Source: a virus
Length of the DNA: 64,000 nt
Virus record (IMG/VR): IMGVR_UViG_3300037054_000044
Location: 1 to 64,000 of that record
Strand: one strand, 5' to 3'
Notes under the pieces: generated by a model
Seen by the model: the letters and a program-made list of their open reading frames with translations, nothing else
What the model was told of the DNA's origin: nothing
The model's database searches: none
Shown here: piece after piece, positions 45,174 to 52,249 of the stretch
Layout: each line of letters starts with the position of its first letter
Position numbering within the stretch: the stretch's first letter is position 1
Program-made: the position numbers and the translations under genes

Positions 45174-45189
45174 TCCAAAGGAGACTCAG

Positions 45190-45906
45190 ATGACCATTGC
45201 AACAATCAGTACATACGTAAAGGCGCACGAGCGGCTAGTCCTAGCAGGGATCGCCGCCGTGCTCCTGTGGTTCGCTGTAGGGCATGTGGAAAGCATTATC
45301 GCCGCACATGACAACGCAAATCTCACACAGGCGAAGGTCGTAGCGCAAAGCCAAGCGGACAAGACCGCTGCGCTCGCCGCACAGGTGGAACAACAATCGG
45401 CGCAGTATCAGGCACTGGCCACTAAGCTAGACGCACAGAATGCGGCATTGGTAGCAGCCAACACACAGCTTGCCACAGCGCTCGCGCAGCAGCAACGCAC
45501 GGACGCTGGTTTACCGCCTAGCGAACTCGCCCAGCGGTGGAACACCCTTGTCCCTTCAGCGAATGTCACTGTTTCAACAAACGGTGAAACCCTCCCAACG
45601 AGTGGCGCTATAGCGACCGTGCAGAGCCTCGAACAGGTACCCGTGCTGCAGAAGCAACTAGGCAACACACAGGATGAGCTAAAGAGCGCCCAGCAGCTTC
45701 TAGGTTTGTCTCAGAATGAGAATACAACGCTCAATTCCGAGGTTTCTAGCCTAAACGTTCAGCTAAAAGACAATCAAACCGTATGTAATCAACAGATTGC
45801 AGTTATTAAGGCCGAGGGACGGCGCAGCAAAAGGCGCTGGTTCGCCATTGGCTTCGTCTCGGGCTTCATTACAAGGCAGTGGATCAAGACCAGCACAGGG
45901 CTATAA
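45190..45906 (+). CDS. Membrane-anchored coiled-coil protein, spanin-like
   Basis: N-terminal membrane segment (LVLAGIAAVLLWFAVGHV), a long Ala/Gln coiled coil, and a hydrophobic C-terminus (RRWFAIGFVSGFITRQW). The layout recalls an Rz-type inner-membrane spanin, though 238 residues is long and no o-spanin lipoprotein was found. GGAGACTCAG lies directly before the ATG. Confidence 0.45.
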   Translation: MTIATISTYVKAHERLVLAGIAAVLLWFAVGHVESIIAAHDNANLTQAKVVAQSQADKTAALAAQVEQQSAQYQALATKLDAQNAALVAANTQLATALAQQQRTDAGLPPSELAQRWNTLVPSANVTVSTNGETLPTSGAIATVQSLEQVPVLQKQLGNTQDELKSAQQLLGLSQNENTTLNSEVSSLNVQLKDNQTVCNQQIAVIKAEGRRSKRRWFAIGFVSGFITRQWIKTSTGL

Positions 45907-46056
45907 AGTGCCCAAAGGAGCCCGTACAGCGATGTTTAGGGAGCGGCCACAGCAGAGTGGCTTAGCATGCCTCGCGCTCGCGTAGCGGTCTGCAATGCGA
46001 AATACAGAGTTTGCCACCTGAGCAGGTCGGACCATTACCTCAGAACGGCTCCAAAT

Positions 46057-46132
46057 AGGGGGATAAGATAACTGACTAATCGGCTCGTTTCCAAAACCTG
46101 CAATCTGGGTTCAAATCCCAGTCGCCCTACCA
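46057..46132 (+). tRNA. tRNA-Trp-like element, anticodon CCA, imperfect stems
   Basis: The 76 nt fold as a tRNA with encoded CCA: acceptor AGGGGGA/TCGCCCT (one G-G mismatch), T arm CTGGG-TTCAAAT-CCCAG perfect, loop TTCCAAA with U33 and CCA anticodon. The anticodon stem has two mismatches and the D stem only three pairs. It could be a degenerate tRNA or a suppressed-structure phage tRNA. No integrase nearby supports an attachment-site reading. Confidence 0.5.
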
Positions 46133-46161
46133 AAGTTTAGAATCAAGAAAAGGAATAACAC

Positions 46162-46548
46162 ATGTCCACCGGAATCAATAAAAATGGAAAAGCAGTAAAC
46201 ATCAACGATGCAGTCAGCATCATAGGCAAGGTAGTGGCTGTGAGTGGCATTGGATCACTCGCTTCGGTTACTGTGCAATCCCCTCTCGATGCCGGAACCT
46301 ATGTTATCACCTCGTATGATGCGTACGCAGTGCAGCAAGAGTATAACTCCACTAACCCCGACGCTCTATACCCAGCGGTTTCCATTGACGGAAAGCACTA
46401 CGGCCAAGCTGGGGACGACCTTACAGCGCTTGGTGTTTGCACAGCGATTAGTGGTTCTGGTCTCAATGCAATCCTCACGGTACTGTTGAAGACTAGCCAG
46501 ACATCCATCAACACTGCTGCAGGTAATTGCTCGTCTGACAACGTCTAA
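46162..46548 (+). CDS. Hypothetical small beta-barrel-like protein (128 aa)
   Basis: Contains NINDAVSIIGKVVAVSGIGS and VTVQSPLDAGTYVITSYDA, similar in design to the 83-residue protein at 18387. Function unknown; it is one of the last + strand genes. Confidence 0.6.
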   Translation: MSTGINKNGKAVNINDAVSIIGKVVAVSGIGSLASVTVQSPLDAGTYVITSYDAYAVQQEYNSTNPDALYPAVSIDGKHYGQAGDDLTALGVCTAISGSGLNAILTVLLKTSQTSINTAAGNCSSDNV

Positions 46549-46563
46549 ACTGAGGTGACCCCC

Positions 46564-46728
46564 ATGCCTTCTGTCGGGCAGCTAATAGCGGCACGCGCAC
46601 AGCGTGACGTTGTGTTCCGCAAAGAAGTACTAAGGGCTCTGTACAAGAGATTAGCCGAGGCAGAACCCAAGACGCCGCTGTGGAGGAACCTAGACAAAGC
46701 CATCACAGCGTTCGAGAGAATGAAATAG
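46564..46728 (+). CDS. Hypothetical basic protein (54 aa)
   Basis: GAGGTG lies about 7 nt before the ATG. The product MPSVGQLIAARAQRDVVFRK... is helical and basic. It is the last + strand gene before the convergent terminator. Confidence 0.55.
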   Translation: MPSVGQLIAARAQRDVVFRKEVLRALYKRLAEAEPKTPLWRNLDKAITAFERMK

Positions 46729-46737
46729 AAACGACAA

Positions 46738-46779
46738 ATGCCCCACAAACCCTTTCGGGAATGTGGGGCATTTTTTTTG
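46738..46779. terminator. Convergent terminator between the two gene blocks
   Basis: Stem ATGCCCCACA/TGTGGGGCAT around a CCCTTTCGGG-type inner hairpin, followed on + by TTTTTTTTG. On the - strand the stem is followed by TTTGTCGTTT, a weaker tract. It sits exactly where + and - strand transcription meet. Confidence 0.85.
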
Positions 46780-46780
46780 T

Positions 46781-47008
46781 CTATGCTAGGTTTTCTTTGT
46801 AGTTGCGAAGGGCCTTCTTGGCGTAGAACGAAGCCTCCTCCAGTTTAGTACGGATGATGGATACTTCCCGTGAGCCACCGGGGAGAAGTTCTTCCAGTTC
46901 ATATAAGAAAGCTGTGAACTTCTCGGCAACGGCAACAGCCTTTTCTCGGCCTACTGTACTGTAGGGTGCGAAGCTAAAGAGAGGGTCAACGCTCATAGCA
47001 AAGCCCAT
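46781..47008 (-). CDS. Acb2-like cyclic-nucleotide sponge (anti-CBASS/Thoeris)
   Basis: The 75-residue helical hairpin protein has ELEELLPGGSREVSIIRTKL followed by EEASFYAKKALRNY. This matches the second half of the Acb2 (T4 Vs.4) family, whose signature is P-G-x-E plus TKLEEAMxWANxAI. Acb2 binds cyclic oligonucleotides and blocks CBASS and Thoeris signalling. It is the last gene of the - strand block. Assignment is from motif memory and not an alignment. Confidence 0.65.
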   Translation of the reverse strand: MGFAMSVDPLFSFAPYSTVGREKAVAVAEKFTAFLYELEELLPGGSREVSIIRTKLEEASFYAKKALRNYKENLA

Positions 47009-47304
47009 GGTGTCGGCACCATCTTCTTTGCCACGATGAGTAGGTCTTTCTTGTTGTTCTCGGTTTCGAGGATGATCTGTTCTCCTGTGCCTTCGCTCAG
47101 GTTGACAAGCATGACCAACTCAGGGATCGTCAGACCGTTAATCAAGCCCTTTTCATTAGCAGGAGCAATGGACATCAACCTGCGTCTGTTGGAACTGCTG
47201 CCGACCGCTATAGTGTACGCACGGACCTTTGCACGGTATTCCTCGTAGTTCAGTTGCAAACCTTCGTACAGTTTCTTTGCGGATGGTGCCTTGCACTTCT
47301 TCAT
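46993..47304 (-). CDS. Hypothetical basic protein (103 aa)
   Basis: AAAGGAGAACT precedes ATG 47304. The frame stays open to GTG 47370, which would add a Cys cluster (CDCEEKSCTDC); that region overlaps a small membrane-protein gene, so the shorter start is preferred. Contains TIPELVMLVNLSEGTGEQI. It overlaps the Acb2-like gene by 16 nt. Not recognised. Confidence 0.55.
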   Translation of the reverse strand: MKKCKAPSAKKLYEGLQLNYEEYRAKVRAYTIAVGSSSNRRRLMSIAPANEKGLINGLTIPELVMLVNLSEGTGEQIILETENNKKDLLIVAKKMVPTPWALL

Positions 47305-47353
47305 AGTTCTCCTTTGAGTTGGAAAGCAATCGGTACAACTTTTTTCTTCACAA

Positions 47354-47464
47354 TCACATCTCATAGCCACCTCTACCTGTTGGCGTTTCAGGGGTGAAAA
47401 TAATTATCACTAGCACCACCAGTACTGCCCATCCCCACCAAGGAACACTGCTTAGAGTACTCAT
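47354..47464 (-). CDS. Tiny single-pass membrane protein (36 aa)
   Basis: AAAGGGGA lies 7 nt before the ATG. The product MSTLSSVPWWGWAVLVVLVI then IIFTPETPTGRGGYEM has one hydrophobic helix. Function unknown. It is one of several small membrane proteins in the - strand block. Confidence 0.5.
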   Translation of the reverse strand: MSTLSSVPWWGWAVLVVLVIIIFTPETPTGRGGYEM

Positions 47465-47476
47465 AGAATGTCCCCT

Positions 47477-47765
47477 TTACTCGTTCACTACTTTTACAAC
47501 GTTCCAAACGCCATTGTACTTTGGGGAAAACTCTTTGGCGTATTTAAGGTACGCTGTGCCTTTCCATGGAACACTGAATGCCATGCGTTTAACGATGCCT
47601 TCTGGAGTGATCACAAGAAACTTCTGTGGACCGTTACCAGTAGACTCGTTGTCAATGAAAATTCCAATTGACCCGTCAGAGTGCTGCTTCATTGAAAAAA
47701 CAACTTCAACTTGTCTCTCGTGTCTGTTCTGAGTTACTGCCTTTAACACTTACATTGAACTTCAT
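47477..47765 (-). pseudogene. Hypothetical protein with apparent frameshift near its start
   Basis: ATG 47765 has GGAGAATATACT upstream and overlaps the AAA+ gene stop (ATGA), but reads only MKFNVSVKGSNS... to an early stop. The long frame (47477-47749) lacks a ribosome site and reads ...KAVTQNRHERQVEVVFSMKQ. Removing one G in GTTAAAGGCAG joins them as MKFNVSVKAVTQN..., about 95 residues. It may be a sequencing error, a mutation or a +1 frameshift site. Function unknown. Confidence 0.5.
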
Positions 47766-48826
47766 AGTATATTCTCCACGTCTGTGAATTTTACATCTGT
47801 GCTGCTCAACTTCTGAATCGAAAACTCGAACTGTGTGTCCTTGGGGCTTGCTTGGTCAATGACCACGGTGTTACCCGGAAGGATTTGCCCAGATGATACT
47901 AGGCCAGCCAACGGCAGCCGCACACGGCGTTCGATGGCACGTTTCAGGTTACGTGCACCGTACTCGATGCTGTAGCCTTCCTCCATTAGCGTGAACTTCG
48001 CCGCAGGAGTTAGCTGGTACAGGAACCTTGCCTTGGTGTAGAACATCTGCTGGACAATGCCCAGTTCGATGTGCATGACTTCCGCCGCCTGTAGCTTTGT
48101 CAGAGTCTTGAAGACCTCCACGTGGTCAAGGCGGTTCATGAACTCAGGTGTGAAGTGCTTCTTGGCAGCCTCCATTGCTACTGCTTTGTTCTTCTCGTCG
48201 TCTAGTACCTCAACTTCATTGCCCTGTTTGAACCCATACTTCTGTGCGTGCATCTGCTTCGCACCGAGGTTCGAGGTCATAATGATGAGCACCTGCTCGA
48301 AGTTCACCTTGCGGTTGTCGCCTAGCGTGAGCGTAGCCTTATCCAGCACGCCCAGCAGCAATTGCCACAGGGAGTCCGAAGCCTTCTCTATCTCATCGAA
48401 CAGGAGCACGCTCAGGGGCATGCCTTCCTTGTGCCACTGGTTTAACGCTTCCTGAGTGAGCAGAGGATGCGTCTCGCGGTGCCCCAGGTAGCCGGGAGGC
48501 GAGCCGATTAGCTTGGCAATCTCATGGCTGTGCTGGAACTCCGCACAGTCAATCTTGATGCAGGCGCGAGCATCCCCTACCAAGCCCTCGCATAGCACCT
48601 CCACGGCGTGCGTCTTGCCTGACCCTGTAGGGCCTAGCAACAGCGCATTGCCTGCTGGCCTGCCAGGGGCACTGAAACCTGATAGATGGGTTGACACCAT
48701 GTCCACCAGAACCTGCGCAGCGCCGTCCTGCCCTACCAGACGCTCGTGCATCTTCTTCAGCAGTGGATCGAGAATGGGATTGCGCTTGGTTAGGTCTAGC
48801 ACTTTCTTTGCTGTCCCGGTGGTCAT
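47762..48826 (-). CDS. ClpB/ClpA D2-like AAA+ ATPase
   Basis: The 354-residue product is one complete AAA+ module: Walker A LLLGPTGSGKTHAVE (about residue 62), pore-like GSPPGYLGH, Walker B LLFDEIEKA, sensor 1 MTSN, arginine finger FTPEFMNRLD, and sensor 2 GARNLKRAIER. It lacks the N-domain and first ring of ClpA/ClpB, and no ClpP-binding loop is obvious. Probably an unfoldase or remodeller for phage or host proteins. AGGAGG precedes the ATG. Confidence 0.85.
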   Translation of the reverse strand: MTTGTAKKVLDLTKRNPILDPLLKKMHERLVGQDGAAQVLVDMVSTHLSGFSAPGRPAGNALLLGPTGSGKTHAVEVLCEGLVGDARACIKIDCAEFQHSHEIAKLIGSPPGYLGHRETHPLLTQEALNQWHKEGMPLSVLLFDEIEKASDSLWQLLLGVLDKATLTLGDNRKVNFEQVLIIMTSNLGAKQMHAQKYGFKQGNEVEVLDDEKNKAVAMEAAKKHFTPEFMNRLDHVEVFKTLTKLQAAEVMHIELGIVQQMFYTKARFLYQLTPAAKFTLMEEGYSIEYGARNLKRAIERRVRLPLAGLVSSGQILPGNTVVIDQASPKDTQFEFSIQKLSSTDVKFTDVENIL

Positions 48827-48841
48827 GGAGCCTCCTATTTG

Positions 48842-49447
48842 TTATACGCCCAGATACGCCCAGTTATAGTACACGTCGCTCATGCCGCAGTCGTTGCACA
48901 CGCTGTAACCCTTGCCTGTTCCTACGAACAAGTGGCAGTGCTCAGCACACTGTGGTGGTATAGGTGTCACTTTGGGATGATAGAACTCCCAGTTGGTGTC
49001 ATTGCATGTGTGCGTATGCTTCGAGCGATTTGGATGCTCACTTAGTCCACAGATACACTTGAAATTGCCCTTGTCCACCTGTGTTACGGTTGTGCCGTCG
49101 CTGGGGAAGCGCCCACCTACTGACCCGCCTACAGTACTACCGATGCGAGATATGCCCACTGTAGAGCCCGTAGCCGTGCGCATAGGGGCATTAGTGATAA
49201 GCCCTCCGAACATCGCTGGGGTTATGTCCTTTGCTTCATCTATGAACACTTCCATGCCTTGCCATGGTCGGGGCTTGGCAATGTACAAGGGCTTGATACA
49301 TCGGTCTGCGTGCATGGTAGCCGCTAGTATGGCTGCCTGCCGCAGTTCCGCTGGTGTGATCTCGTACTCACTCAGGTAAGCGCACATCAGGTTCACCACG
49401 CGGCGGAAGGTTGAATCGTACTGGTACGCTTCATTTGGTGTTAGCAT
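48842..49447 (-). CDS. Hypothetical protein with Cys/His clusters (201 aa)
   Basis: Helical N-terminal half (EYEITPAELRQAAILAATM), then a Gly/Thr-rich linker and a C-terminal part with several Cys/His pairs (CICGLSEHPNRSKHTHTC, PPQCAEHCHLF, CNDCG) suggesting zinc binding. Overlaps the next gene by one base. Not recognised. Confidence 0.65.
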   Translation of the reverse strand: MLTPNEAYQYDSTFRRVVNLMCAYLSEYEITPAELRQAAILAATMHADRCIKPLYIAKPRPWQGMEVFIDEAKDITPAMFGGLITNAPMRTATGSTVGISRIGSTVGGSVGGRFPSDGTTVTQVDKGNFKCICGLSEHPNRSKHTHTCNDTNWEFYHPKVTPIPPQCAEHCHLFVGTGKGYSVCNDCGMSDVYYNWAYLGV

Positions 49448-49875
49448 TATTGAAAGTCCTCCACGCTATTGTATAGCATACAGCGAAGCAGCGTATACAG
49501 TGCTGCCTTGTCTGGCACATGAATCCTAGACTCAAAGCGGTCGAACAGGCTTTGATTACCACCTACGACAATGATGGTTTTTCCCAAAGCATACGCCATG
49601 CCTGTCTCTTCGAAACGCGAGGCAGTTCCCCAGCGCGAGGGTATGGTAGCGGTAGTCAAATCATCGCTAAAGCGGACTAGGATGTCGCAGGCGTACACGT
49701 CATTCCTGTCCAGCGTTGCCCTGTCTCGCAGCACAGTCTCCGAAGGGTTTGCACCTTCTTCCTGCACAATCCAGTGCGATACATCGTCATAGCCTAGCGC
49801 CTGCACTGCAGTTGATACGTCTTTCATCTCTTCTCTGCGGTCAAAGCGAGATGAAATGTAAACTCTTTGTTTCAT
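49447..49875 (-). CDS. Nucleoside 2-deoxyribosyltransferase-like protein
   Basis: N-terminal YISSRFDRREEM, middle ACDILVRFSDD and the key GTASRFEETGMAYALGK segment, where the Glu would be the nucleophile. The 142-residue size fits the family, which moves deoxyribose between bases or cuts nucleotides. In phages such proteins may act in nucleotide salvage or against nucleotide-signal defences; the choice is open. Confidence 0.7.
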   Translation of the reverse strand: MKQRVYISSRFDRREEMKDVSTAVQALGYDDVSHWIVQEEGANPSETVLRDRATLDRNDVYACDILVRFSDDLTTATIPSRWGTASRFEETGMAYALGKTIIVVGGNQSLFDRFESRIHVPDKAALYTLLRCMLYNSVEDFQ

Positions 49876-49878
49876 AGG

Positions 49879-50247
49879 TTAGCTCCCCAGCAATGGCTGG
49901 ATGACAACGAAGTCTACACCATGGCTCTTGAGTCCCAAGGTTGTAGCGGCGTGCTCCGACAAATCTAGAACTCTTCCCTTCACCCACGGCCCACGGTCAT
50001 TCACGCGGACCACAACGAAGGTACCCATGCGAGGGTACTTTACCATGAGCCACGTCCCTAATGGGTAGGTGTGGCTCGCGCAGGTGAATCTATGGCGGTC
50101 GAAGCGCTCGCCACTGGCAGTCTTTTTGCCTTGTTCTCTGCGCCCATAAAACGACGCCAATCCTTCAGTTTTAGGAAGAGCAATATTCAAACCGTTCTTA
50201 GCCTGACACAGCACCGTTAGTACCAGAAGCGCCACTATTAATCTCAT
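49879..50247 (-). CDS. RlpA-like double-psi beta-barrel, exported
   Basis: Signal peptide MRLIVALLVLTVLCQA, then the RlpA core: GLASFYGRREQGKKTASGE, TCASHTYPLGTWLMV, VRVNDRGPWVKGR, DLSEHAATTLGL. RlpA proteins bind or cleave naked glycan strands of peptidoglycan. With the GH24 lysozyme nearby this may form an early cell-wall attack pair, or act in entry. No SPOR domain is present. Confidence 0.8.
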   Translation of the reverse strand: MRLIVALLVLTVLCQAKNGLNIALPKTEGLASFYGRREQGKKTASGERFDRHRFTCASHTYPLGTWLMVKYPRMGTFVVVRVNDRGPWVKGRVLDLSEHAATTLGLKSHGVDFVVIQPLLGS

Positions 50248-50329
50248 TGATTTTCCTTTCTGATCTTAGAGTTTTTAGAAGTGCTCCTATCCTTTCCATC
50301 TCCTGTACAGTAAACCTGTTGGCTCGCAC
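50198..50329 (-). CDS. Possible small protein overlapping the RlpA start (43 aa)
   Basis: GTG 50327-50329 with TAGGGAG about 8 nt upstream. The product MRANRFTVQEMERIGALLKT then LRSERKINEINSG... is helical. It covers the gap before the RlpA-like gene in another frame. Length and site are suggestive only. Confidence 0.35.
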   Translation of the reverse strand: MRANRFTVQEMERIGALLKTLRSERKINEINSGASGTNGAVSG

Positions 50330-50361
50330 CCAATTTCTCCCTACTTACAGCTTACCAAAGT

Positions 50362-50622
50362 TCAGGACTTCTTGTCAACCCCTTCGTTTATGACCACAGC
50401 GTAACGTGTCTCATCGAACTCGGCAGTTATGTGGTTCTGTAGCAGGCTCAGTGCGATTTCTAGTTGCAAGGCACGTGCTTGCTCCAATTCCGTGTGGAAC
50501 AGATTAGGGCGCGTCAGTATGCCGTAGACATCGGACCAGAGCATCTGAAGGTCCATCATATGCTGCAAACGAGTTCCAACGTCGTCACCATGGAGCACTT
50601 TGCGGTACGTCGGTTCTCCCAT
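50362..50622 (-). CDS. Hypothetical protein (86 aa)
   Basis: ATG overlaps the lysozyme stop (TGATG), with CAGGAG upstream. Helical (LQHMMDLQMLWSDVYGILT, LEQARALQLEIALSLLQ). Coupled to the lysozyme gene; a regulator or partner is possible but not shown. Confidence 0.55.
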   Translation of the reverse strand: MGEPTYRKVLHGDDVGTRLQHMMDLQMLWSDVYGILTRPNLFHTELEQARALQLEIALSLLQNHITAEFDETRYAVVINEGVDKKS

Positions 50623-51050
50623 CACGAGTTGAACTCCTGTTCCTCTGCTATGCGTCTGCGGAGCAGTCCCGCTACGACTTTACCCGAAGCATGGTCCCAC
50701 TTCTCAAACTCATTGGCAGCCCCAGCAAAGTCCCCTTGATTGAGCAGGACAAGCATAGTAGAGCCTCTGAATGCCCCTACGCCACAGTTGTAGCAAAAGT
50801 CTACTAATCCATCGTATTGACCTTGAGATAGAGGAACAGTTACCAATGTATTTACAGCGTGCTCTGCTTTGGTAAGGTCGAGTATGAGTTGACTATCGGC
50901 TGAATTCTGATCCCACGTTAGTCCCTCTACGACTTCAGGTCCAACGTGCCCAAAACCAATCGTCCATATGCCCTTAATGTCTTGGTAAGCCGTGAGACGA
51001 CAAGATTCAAAACTCTTGGTTAACGCTATCCCTTCTTTTGAGTACTGCAT
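50622..51050 (-). CDS. GH24 lysozyme (T4-type endolysin)
   Basis: The catalytic triad keeps T4 lysozyme spacing: Glu15 in FESCRLTAY, Asp24 in YQDIKG, Thr30 in WTIGFGH. Later DFCYNCGVGAFRGSTML and a C-terminal GLLRRRIAEEQEF box are typical of GH24. The enzyme cleaves peptidoglycan for host lysis. No signal peptide is present. ATG 51050 (AAAGGG upstream) is preferred to GTG 51059. It overlaps the endonuclease upstream. Confidence 0.9.
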   Translation of the reverse strand: MQYSKEGIALTKSFESCRLTAYQDIKGIWTIGFGHVGPEVVEGLTWDQNSADSQLILDLTKAEHAVNTLVTVPLSQGQYDGLVDFCYNCGVGAFRGSTMLVLLNQGDFAGAANEFEKWDHASGKVVAGLLRRRIAEEQEFNS

Positions 51051-51439
51051 AGTTTGCACCCTTTCTTTATGATGCCTCTTGATGTGTGCCAGCGATTGTG
51101 TGCGAGTGCTCCTGCTTGTCCAGTTCTACGGGCTAGTTGCCCTGCTGCTTTGGCAGCTTTCCTGTTGTGCTGTAACTTTGCCTCGGTCATTCTCTGGTTC
51201 TTCTTTGAATCCCCTGCGCTTGCCCATCGCACGTTTCCCGGTTCGTAGTTTCCATCGTTGTCTTTGCGGTCTAACAAGAATGAAGGGTCTGGTTTCTTTC
51301 CAACACACTTCAAGAACTGTTCAAAACTTTTGAACAGGAATTTTATGCCACGTCCGGCGTAGTCTTCATAATCTGGTTCCCCCGGCTTGCGAGAGCACCT
51401 AGACTTTGCGTTTAGGAAAGCAGAGTATTCCACTGTCAT
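51026..51439 (-). CDS. HNH-type homing endonuclease (GRGIKFLF/DRxDN family)
   Basis: The 137-residue product has YAGRGIKFLFKSFEQF, LLDRKDNDGNYEPGNVRWA and KKNQRMT, the family core also seen at 54451 and 59206. The C-terminus is basic with a late CKLC. The end overlaps the lysozyme start by 25 nt. A -35/-10 pair stands upstream at 51520-51548. Confidence 0.75.
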   Translation of the reverse strand: MTVEYSAFLNAKSRCSRKPGEPDYEDYAGRGIKFLFKSFEQFLKCVGKKPDPSFLLDRKDNDGNYEPGNVRWASAGDSKKNQRMTEAKLQHNRKAAKAAGQLARRTGQAGALAHNRWHTSRGIIKKGCKLCSTQKKG

Positions 51440-51465
51440 CCTACGACGTGGCCGCGAGTGGTACC

Positions 51466-51498
51466 TTATAGTGTTTTCGGTTTTGGTCCCGGTTTCAT
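51466..51498 (-). other. Ten-codon ORF between promoter and HEG
   Basis: ATG with AGGAGG upstream encodes MKPGPKPKTL and stops. The peptide resembles the N-terminus of some phage HNH proteins, so it may be a leader peptide or the leftover start of an older endonuclease. Confidence 0.35.
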
Positions 51499-51519
51499 AG
51501 ACACACTCCTCCTAGTTTT

Positions 51520-51548
51520 AGGATACCAAGTTTTGGCACCTTTGTCAA
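51520..51548 (-). promoter_or_regulatory. Sigma70-type promoter for HEG and lysozyme
   Basis: On the - strand TTGACA (51548-51543), 17-nt spacer, TATCCT (51525-51520). It would drive the endonuclease and the lysozyme behind it. Confidence 0.6.
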
Positions 51549-51549
51549 C

Positions 51550-51693
51550 TTATCTCGGGTGCGTCATGATGTAGTGCAATCCGAAGATTTGCACCCCAAG
51601 CGTGACCAGTTGCAGCACAACACTAACGATGGAGTCCAGCGTACGAATGAACTCCTCTCGGTTATGGTCTCCTAATAACTTTTTTACCCACAT
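51550..51693 (-). CDS. Small membrane protein (47 aa)
   Basis: TGATG overlap with the preceding gene. The product starts MWVKKLLGDHNREEF and has one hydrophobic helix (LDSIVSVVLQLVTLGVQIFG). It could be holin-like given the nearby lysozyme; unproved. Confidence 0.5.
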   Translation of the reverse strand: MWVKKLLGDHNREEFIRTLDSIVSVVLQLVTLGVQIFGLHYIMTHPR

Positions 51694-52094
51694 CAGTTTC
51701 TGCCCTCCTTCATCTCATCGACGCGCACAAGGTCATGGCAACCTATGCCCTGCACCATGTGTGACGCTTTCGTTTTGTAGGTCAGCAGCAAAGGGTTGTG
51801 CTTGCCCTCGAACATCTCCGCAAGTTTCTTCTTGTCACACAGTAGAATATCCTCAGTGAACAAGTTGTAGGTCGCCAGCGGCTGGATGCGGACTACAACC
51901 GCGTCGTCCACGATGCCAGAAACCGATATCTCTCCCGCCTTGTACGTGTACGGATTCAGCGTGTACTGCGTGACGCAGCCCTCGGGAAGCCAGCACGTTG
52001 TGTCACTCTTCTTTGAGTTGGTTGAGCAGCGTGACATCTCTGAGAGTCCCAACAGGAGCACTAAGAGCATGGCTATAACGATTAGAGATTTCAT
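51693..52094 (-). CDS. Exported hypothetical protein (133 aa)
   Basis: Signal peptide (MKSLIVIAMLLVLLLGLSEM) followed by a Cys-containing domain (CWLPEGCVTQY, DILLCDKK, GIGCHDLV). Probably secreted or periplasmic. Family not recognised. Confidence 0.65.
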   Translation of the reverse strand: MKSLIVIAMLLVLLLGLSEMSRCSTNSKKSDTTCWLPEGCVTQYTLNPYTYKAGEISVSGIVDDAVVVRIQPLATYNLFTEDILLCDKKKLAEMFEGKHNPLLLTYKTKASHMVQGIGCHDLVRVDEMKEGRN

Positions 52095-52249
52095 AGCAAG
52101 TCACCTAGGATGCCGCCCAGCATGGCTATGCCAGCCCCCGCTGCCGCCAGCAATGCTGACGGCCAGAAGCCTGTGTACTTGTACAAGCCAAGGTTGATGA
52201 TGGCTAGGATGACCCAGCCGATTGCAACGAGTAGTCTATGCGGTAGCAA
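52091..52249 (-). CDS. Small two-helix membrane protein (52 aa)
   Basis: TTG 52249 with GGAGG 6 nt upstream, inside the 3' end of the previous gene. Helices are LVAIGWVILAIINLGLY and ALLAAAGAGIAMLGGILG. Holin-like topology. It overlaps the next gene by ATGA. Confidence 0.55.
   Translation of the reverse strand: MLPHRLLVAIGWVILAIINLGLYKYTGFWPSALLAAAGAGIAMLGGILGDLL

Noticed and set aside
45908-45985. 25-codon GTG ORF after the spanin-like gene, considered as an o-spanin lipoprotein
   Set aside because: Its LACLALA is near the C-terminus, so no mature lipoprotein would remain.
46057-46132. tRNA-like element as a prophage attachment site
   Set aside because: No integrase, excisionase or repressor in the window, and the element spans a full tRNA rather than a 3' half.
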